The notes under the pieces were generated by a model. The model was not told the origin of the DNA, ran no database searches, and saw only the letters and a program-made list of their open reading frames with translations. A DNA stretch of 64,000 bases from an uncultured Bacteroidota bacterium (GTDB lineage Bacteria > Bacteroidota > Bacteroidia > Flavobacteriales > Flavobacteriaceae): positions 1 through 64,000 of the forward strand of contig CACDPE010000001.1 in assembly GCA_902554655.1 (NCBI GenBank), given 5' to 3'. Positions 58,267 to 64,000 of this stretch are shown in pieces. Position 1 is the first letter of the stretch; the number at the start of each line of letters is the position of its first letter. Both the position numbers and the translations under genes were made by a program.

Positions 58267-59132
58267 TGAAAATTGGAATAATTGGACTAGGTTTAATGGG
58301 TGGGTCATTTTCTTATGATATTAGAGATTTATATCCTGATGCTGTAATTTCAGGATTTGATATTTCAAAGCAAAATACTACTACTGCTATTGAATTAGGA
58401 ATAATTAGTTCATTACTTGATATTAGAAAAATATCTGATTTTAACATCATTATCGTTTCAGTCCCTGTTGACAAATCGATTGATGTTTTAAAAAGAGTTT
58501 TAAATAATGTTTCAAAAGAAACCCTCGTTATCGATGTAGGTTCAACTAAGCAAAAAATATGTAGTGAGTTAAAAAATCATATTAATAGAAAAAATTTTTT
58601 GGCAATGCACCCAATTTCAGGAACTGAGAATAGTGGACCATATTCTGCCAAGAAAAATTTATATTTTAATATTACTAATATTATTTGTGAGCCTGAATTA
58701 ACAAGTCCTAATCTATTAGATTTTGCTAATTCCCTGTTTAAAAAGTTTAATATGAAAATTATTAATATGGATCCAGCATCTCACGATCAACATATTTCAT
58801 ATGTTTCTCATCTTTCACATATTACTTCATTTATCTTAGCTAAAACAGTGATTCTGAAGGAAAAGAATGAAAAAAATATTTTTGATCTAGCTGGAAGTGG
58901 ATTTGAATCAACTGTTAGATTAGCAAAAAGTTCATCTGAAATGTGGACACCAATCTTTCTTCAGAACAAAGAAAATATTTTAGAGGCTTTAAATGGATAT
59001 ATTAATAATCTTGAGGAGTTAAAACAATTAATAATTAATAATGATAAAAAATCTATAATTAAAGATTTAAACAATATAAATAGAGTTAAAAAAATTCTTT
59101 TAGGGATAAACAATAAAAACTATGAAAAATAA
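58266..59132 (+). CDS. tyrA: Prephenate dehydrogenase
   Basis: IGIIGLGLMGGSFSYDI NAD motif; DVGSTKQKI; AMHPISGTENSGP; HDQHISYVSHLSHI. Confidence 0.95.
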   Translation: MKIGIIGLGLMGGSFSYDIRDLYPDAVISGFDISKQNTTTAIELGIISSLLDIRKISDFNIIIVSVPVDKSIDVLKRVLNNVSKETLVIDVGSTKQKICSELKNHINRKNFLAMHPISGTENSGPYSAKKNLYFNITNIICEPELTSPNLLDFANSLFKKFNMKIINMDPASHDQHISYVSHLSHITSFILAKTVILKEKNEKNIFDLAGSGFESTVRLAKSSSEMWTPIFLQNKENILEALNGYINNLEELKQLIINNDKKSIIKDLNNINRVKKILLGINNKNYEK

Positions 59133-60204
59133 CAAAAAACTTAGAAAATGGCTTGATGATTTTAAATTAGATCATCCACTGGTAATTGCTGGGCCATGTA
59201 GTGCTGAAACTGAAGCTCAAATGATGAGTATTGCTAATGAACTTAAAGGCTCTGATGTTTCTATTTTCAGAGCTGGTATATGGAAACCTAGAACAAGGCC
59301 AGGTATGTTTGAAGGCGTTGGTTCAATTGGACTTAAGTGGTTACAAAAGGTAAAAAAAGAAACAGGATTACTTACTGCGACTGAAGTTGCAAATGCAAAT
59401 CATGTAAAGCTTGCTATTGAACATGATGTAGACGTTTTATGGATTGGAGCTAGATCTACAGTTAGCCCATTTATTGTTCAAGAAATTGCTGATACCCTTA
59501 AAGGAACAGATAAAATAGTACTGATAAAAAATCCTGTTAACCCTGATTTAGCATTATGGTATGGCGGAATTGAAAGATTATATTCATCTGACATTAAAAA
59601 ACTTGGTGTTATTCACAGAGGATTTTCTACATACTCAAAATCAAAATTTAGAAATAATCCTGAATGGCAAATCCCTATAGAACTTCAAAATAAATTTCCT
59701 GACTTGCCATTAATTTGTGATCCTTCACATATATGTGGAAGAAGAGATCTATTACATGATGTTTCCCAAATTTCTCTAGATTTAAACTTTGATGGATTAA
59801 TGATTGAATCTCATATTGATCCAGATAATGCATGGAGTGATGCTGCTCAACAAATCACACCAAAGGTTTTAATACAGCTAATGAAAGAGCTAAAGATTAG
59901 AAAAGGAGCTTTCAATGAAGAGAGTTATGTAAATAAACTTGCGAAGTATAGAACAAAAATTGACATAGCTGATAATGATATTTTAGAAATTTTGTCCAAG
60001 AGAATGATTATATCAGATAAAATTGGTAAGCTAAAGAAAAAACAAAATGTTGCTGTTTTACAATCAAAAAGATGGAATGAAATTTTAGGTAAGATGATTT
60101 TAGTAGGGAAAGAAAAAGGATTGAGTGAGGATTTTGTTTTGAAAATTTTTAAAGCAATTCATCAAGAATCAATAAATCATCAAAATAAAATATTAAATAG
60201 TTAA
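59122..60204 (+). CDS. Bifunctional DAHP synthase / AroQ chorismate mutase
   Basis: VIAGPCSAETEAQM, FRAGIWKPRTRPGMFEGVG, DPSHICGRRDLL; C-terminal KIDIADNDILEILSKRMIISDKIGKLKKKQNVAVLQ. Confidence 0.95.
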   Translation: MKNNKKLRKWLDDFKLDHPLVIAGPCSAETEAQMMSIANELKGSDVSIFRAGIWKPRTRPGMFEGVGSIGLKWLQKVKKETGLLTATEVANANHVKLAIEHDVDVLWIGARSTVSPFIVQEIADTLKGTDKIVLIKNPVNPDLALWYGGIERLYSSDIKKLGVIHRGFSTYSKSKFRNNPEWQIPIELQNKFPDLPLICDPSHICGRRDLLHDVSQISLDLNFDGLMIESHIDPDNAWSDAAQQITPKVLIQLMKELKIRKGAFNEESYVNKLAKYRTKIDIADNDILEILSKRMIISDKIGKLKKKQNVAVLQSKRWNEILGKMILVGKEKGLSEDFVLKIFKAIHQESINHQNKILNS

Positions 60205-61121
60205 TGACAGGATTAGTTTACAAATCAACAGGCAGTTTCTATAAAATAAAATTAGAAAATGGATCTTTTGTTGATTGTAAACTTTCAGGAAAATTTAGAA
60301 TTCAGGACATAAATTCTACTAATCCAATTTGTGTGGGTGATCAAGTACTTGTTGATTTAAATGAATCTTCAGGAAATGTAATAAAGGAATTGTTTGAAAG
60401 AAAGAATTATGTTGTTAGAAAGTCAGTCAAATTATCAAAACAATTTCACATTATAGCCTCAAATATTAATCTTTGTTTTTTAATTGTTACGCCAAAAAAT
60501 CCTGAAACATCAACTATGTTTATTGATAGATTTTTAGCATCAACTGTTTCATATGGAATTGATACTTTAATTTTATTTAATAAGATTGATAATTATGATC
60601 TAAAGTCTAAAGAAATTGTAAAAAATCTTGAAGAAATATATACATCTGCTGGTTATAAAACAATTTCAGTTTCAGGAAAGAAAAAAATTAATATTGATAT
60701 ACTAAAAAGTATTATGATAGGTAATACATGTGTTTTCTCAGGACATAGTGGAGTTGGAAAATCAACATTGATAAATTCTCTTGATTCTGATCTAAATATT
60801 AAAACATCACCAATTTCTGATTCTAATTTAACTGGTCAACATACTACTACTTTTTCCCAAATGTATGATTTAGAATTTGGTTCTAAAATTATTGATACTC
60901 CAGGTATAAAAGGTTTCGGGTTATATAATGTCAATAAACATGAGTTAAAAGATTATTTTAAAGAGTTTTTAAATATCAATTCTTGTAAATTTAATAACTG
61001 TACACATAATCATGAACCTGACTGTGAGATTAAAAAAAGTGTCGATAATGGATTAATTTCAAGATCTAGGTATAATAATTACATTTCAATGTTATTAGAA
61101 ATTGAAAATAGTTTTAGGTAA
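60204..61121 (+). CDS. rsgA: Ribosome small-subunit-dependent GTPase A
   Basis: FSGHSGVGKSTLINSL, DTPGIKGFGLY, C-terminal Cys/His Zn motif CKFNNCTHNHEPDC. Confidence 0.96.
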   Translation: MTGLVYKSTGSFYKIKLENGSFVDCKLSGKFRIQDINSTNPICVGDQVLVDLNESSGNVIKELFERKNYVVRKSVKLSKQFHIIASNINLCFLIVTPKNPETSTMFIDRFLASTVSYGIDTLILFNKIDNYDLKSKEIVKNLEEIYTSAGYKTISVSGKKKINIDILKSIMIGNTCVFSGHSGVGKSTLINSLDSDLNIKTSPISDSNLTGQHTTTFSQMYDLEFGSKIIDTPGIKGFGLYNVNKHELKDYFKEFLNINSCKFNNCTHNHEPDCEIKKSVDNGLISRSRYNNYISMLLEIENSFR

Positions 61122-61574
61122 ATGAAAGCTGTAATTCAAAGGGTTAATTATTCAAAACTTAAAATCCATGGTAAGGTTTATAGTGAAATTTCCAAAGGAT
61201 TAATGGTTCTTTTAGGGATTACTCATGAAGATTCAATTGATGACATTAAATGGTTATCAAATAAAATTGTAAATCTCAGAATTTTTAATGATGATAATGG
61301 AATAATGAATAAATCTGTAAAAGAAATTGATGGAGATTTACAAGTTATAAGCCAATTTACTCTACACGCACTAACAAAAAAAGGAAACAGACCTTCCTAT
61401 ATTCATGCAGCAAAAGGTAAGTTTGCTGAAAGTAACTACAATTTATTTGTAGATGAAATCAGCATGATTTTTAATAAAAAAATAAAAACTGGTAAATTTG
61501 GTGCTGATATGCAGATAGATTTTGAAAATGATGGCCCCGTCACTATAATTATTGACTCTAAAAATAAAGTCTAA
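61122..61574 (+). CDS. dtd: D-aminoacyl-tRNA deacylase
   Basis: MKAVIQRVNYSKL, LLGITHEDS, VISQFTLHALTKKGNRPSY, FGADMQIDFENDGPVTIIIDS. Confidence 0.96.
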   Translation: MKAVIQRVNYSKLKIHGKVYSEISKGLMVLLGITHEDSIDDIKWLSNKIVNLRIFNDDNGIMNKSVKEIDGDLQVISQFTLHALTKKGNRPSYIHAAKGKFAESNYNLFVDEISMIFNKKIKTGKFGADMQIDFENDGPVTIIIDSKNKV

Positions 61575-61575
61575 T

Positions 61576-61902
61576 ATGAAATTAAATATCTTACAAAAAA
61601 AAGTTGATGATTGGATTAAAAAGTATGGCGTAAGGTATTTTAATGAACTTACTAATATGGCTCAACTCACCGAAGAGGTTGGAGAAGTAGCTAGAATTAT
61701 TTCCAGAGTATATGGTGAGCAATCCCCAAAAAAGAATGAAAAAATTAATGATTTAGGTGAAGAACTGGCTGATGTTTTATTTGTTTTAATATGTTTAGCT
61801 AATCAAACAGGTGTTGATTTGGAAAAGGCTTTTGAAGAAAAATTAAATAAGAAAACAAAAAGAGATAAAGAAAGACATTTCTCAAATGAAAAATTAAAAT
61901 GA
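61576..61902 (+). CDS. MazG-like nucleotide pyrophosphohydrolase
   Basis: LTEEVGEVARIISR...DLGEELADVLFVLICLANQ. Confidence 0.93.
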   Translation: MKLNILQKKVDDWIKKYGVRYFNELTNMAQLTEEVGEVARIISRVYGEQSPKKNEKINDLGEELADVLFVLICLANQTGVDLEKAFEEKLNKKTKRDKERHFSNEKLK

Positions 61903-63134
61903 AAAAAGTTCAGATAATACCATCTGATTTATCTTCTGATTCAAGTGTTAAAATATCTGGTTCAAAAAGTGAGTCAAACAGAGTTTTAATCTTAAATTCA
62001 ATTTTCAAAAACATTAAAATAAGCAATCTTTCAGATTCTGATGATTCGGTTGTTCTTAAAAATGCTCTTGAAAATCCTAATAAAAAAATTGATATACATC
62101 ATGCTGGTACTGCAATGAGATTTTTAACTGCTTATCTCTCAACAATAGAGGAAGGTAAGTTTACGTTAACTGGATCTGAAAGAATGAAAGAAAGACCTAT
62201 TGGTATTTTAGTTGATGCATTAAAAAATTTAGGATTTAATATTAATTATCTCAAAAAAAAGGGTTACCCACCTTTAGAAATTAATGGAACTAAAAATAAA
62301 AAGTCAATCATAAAACTTAAATCTGATATTAGTAGTCAATTTATCAGTGCTTTAATCTTAATTGGGCCAACTTTTAAAAATGGTTTAACCATTGAACTTG
62401 AAGGTGAAATTATATCTAAACCTTATATAAATTTGACATTGCATGTTTTGAAGAGATTAGGAATTGGTTACTCATACATAAAAAATATAATTAAAATTGA
62501 TTATGCTAAAGAGATTAGCCCAAACGAATATTTAATCGAATCTGATTGGAGTTCTTCATCTTATTTTTATGCAGTTGTTGCTATTAACAAAAAAATAAAT
62601 ATTAAGCTGAATAATTTTTTTAAAGAATCTTACCAAGGCGACAGTTATGTAGAAAAAATTTTTTTGAAACTAGGTGTTAAAACTAAATTTTTAAATCAAA
62701 ATGAAATACTATTATCTCCGATTTATGGTTATAAAAGGCCTAGTAGTTTGTTGTTTAATTTAATAGACAACCCTGACTTAGCCCAAACTGTTGCAGTAAC
62801 TTGTTTGGCTTTAAAAATCCAAGTTAAAATAACTGGTCTTCAAACACTAAAAATTAAAGAAACTGATAGAATTCTAGCATTACATAACGAGCTGTCAAAG
62901 TTTGGTGCAAAAATTATTTTTGATGATGCTAGTATTGAAATTTTTCCGCCGGTTGAATTTAATAAAAATATTGAAATATTTACCTACGATGACCATAGAA
63001 TGGCTTTGTCATTTGCACCACTTGGTTTGATTACTCCAATAATAATTAATGACCCAGATGTTGTAACAAAATCATTTCCAAATTATTGGAATGATTTATT
63101 ACAATTAAATTTTAATCTAAAATTTAAAAATTAA
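61899..63134 (+). CDS. aroA: 3-phosphoshikimate 1-carboxyvinyltransferase
   Basis: ISGSKSESNRVLIL, HHAGTAMRFLTAYLS, GSERMKERPI, LKIKETDRILAL, YDDHRMALSFA. Confidence 0.95.
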   Translation: MKKVQIIPSDLSSDSSVKISGSKSESNRVLILNSIFKNIKISNLSDSDDSVVLKNALENPNKKIDIHHAGTAMRFLTAYLSTIEEGKFTLTGSERMKERPIGILVDALKNLGFNINYLKKKGYPPLEINGTKNKKSIIKLKSDISSQFISALILIGPTFKNGLTIELEGEIISKPYINLTLHVLKRLGIGYSYIKNIIKIDYAKEISPNEYLIESDWSSSSYFYAVVAINKKINIKLNNFFKESYQGDSYVEKIFLKLGVKTKFLNQNEILLSPIYGYKRPSSLLFNLIDNPDLAQTVAVTCLALKIQVKITGLQTLKIKETDRILALHNELSKFGAKIIFDDASIEIFPPVEFNKNIEIFTYDDHRMALSFAPLGLITPIIINDPDVVTKSFPNYWNDLLQLNFNLKFKN

Positions 63135-63196
63135 TTGTTGTTTTACTTGACAACCCCAGTATTCTAAATGTATATTAGCCGCTTTAATTTATTTTT

Positions 63197-64000
63197 ATGA
63201 AGCTTTCAAATTTTAATTATGATTTGCCAAAAGATTTATTGGCCGAATATCCCTCTGATCAAAGAGATGAATCAAGGTTAATGGTATTAGACAGAAAATC
63301 GAATAAAATTGAGCACAAATTATTTAAAGATGTGATTGATTATTTTGAAGACGGTGATTCTTTTGTTTTAAATGACACTAAAGTTTTTCCTGCAAGATTA
63401 ATAGGTAACAAAGAGAAGACAGGTGCTAGAATTGAAGTTTTTTTACTAAGAGAATTAAGTAGAGATCAAAGATTGTGGGATGTTTTAGTTGATCCAGCTA
63501 GAAAGATTAGAATTGGTAATAAATTATACTTTGGAGATGATGATAGCTTGGTTGCTGAAGTTATTGACAACACAACTTCTAGGGGTAGAACATTAAGATT
63601 TCTTTACGATGGTTCATATGATGAATTTAGAGAAAAATTATTGGAATTAGGTCAGACACCACTTCCAAAATATATCAAGAGAGAAGAAGAAGACTTTGAT
63701 AAAGATAGATATCAAACTATTTATGCTAAAAATGAAGGTGCTGTAGCAGCTCCTACTGCTGGTTTACATTTTTCAAAACATTTACTAAAAAGATTACAAA
63801 TTAAAGGAATAAGTCTTGCTGAATTAACATTACATGTTGGCTTAGGAACTTTTAACCCTGTTGAGGTAGAAGATCTATCAAAACATAAAATGGATTCTGA
63901 GGAATTATTTATAGGTCAAAAAGCTGTTGATATTATTAATCAAACAAAAAGCAATAAGAAAAAAGTTTGTGCTGTTGGAACAACTGTTATGAGAGGGTTG
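63197..64000 (+). CDS. queA: S-adenosylmethionine:tRNA ribosyltransferase-isomerase, 3' truncated by window edge
   Basis: Translation from ATG 63197: [34 protein letters not shown]...[13 protein letters not shown]...[14 protein letters not shown]...[13 protein letters not shown]. Confidence 0.93.
   Translation, partial: MKLSNFNYDLPKDLLAEYPSDQRDESRLMVLDRKSNKIEHKLFKDVIDYFEDGDSFVLNDTKVFPARLIGNKEKTGARIEVFLLRELSRDQRLWDVLVDPARKIRIGNKLYFGDDDSLVAEVIDNTTSRGRTLRFLYDGSYDEFREKLLELGQTPLPKYIKREEEDFDKDRYQTIYAKNEGAVAAPTAGLHFSKHLLKRLQIKGISLAELTLHVGLGTFNPVEVEDLSKHKMDSEELFIGQKAVDIINQTKSNKKKVCAVGTTVMRGL

Noticed and set aside
1-64000. CRISPR arrays, prophage, transposases, restriction or defence systems
   Set aside because: None recognised; no regularly spaced repeats and no integrase/transposase/Cas-like ORFs in the track.

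Overview
AT-rich chromosomal window from a marine-type Bacteroidota/Flavobacteriia genome, densely packed with housekeeping genes: tyrS, a two-component system, Fe-S assembly, mevalonate pathway, Etf, PdhB, membrane pyrophosphatase, nucleotide salvage, Met and aromatic amino acid biosynthesis. There are two tRNAs (Phe-GAA, Leu-UAG) and one T9SS-secreted giant protein. I saw no CRISPR array, prophage or transposon. The strongest non-coding finding is a complete trp-type transcription attenuator at about 56143-56311, ahead of the Phe/Tyr operon (pheA-aminotransferase-tyrA-aroG/CM-rsgA-dtd-mazG-aroA). It has a Bacteroidota-type promoter, a 17-aa leader peptide MNKTYNKKFYFYFYYSS with seven consecutive Phe/Tyr codons, and mutually exclusive 1:2 (15 bp), 2:3 (11 bp) and 3:4 (terminator) hairpins. 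Other notable items: a SAM-II-type riboswitch before metY-metX, a predicted periplasmic 3-keto-glycoside cluster (ThuA / Gfo-Idh-MocA / DUF1080 / GMC oxidoreductase / subunit 3) flanked by a decayed second ThuA fragment, a pseudouridine-synthase paralogue lacking the catalytic Asp, a 2TM-DHFR fusion, and a frameshifted outer-membrane protein gene at a T8 tract.
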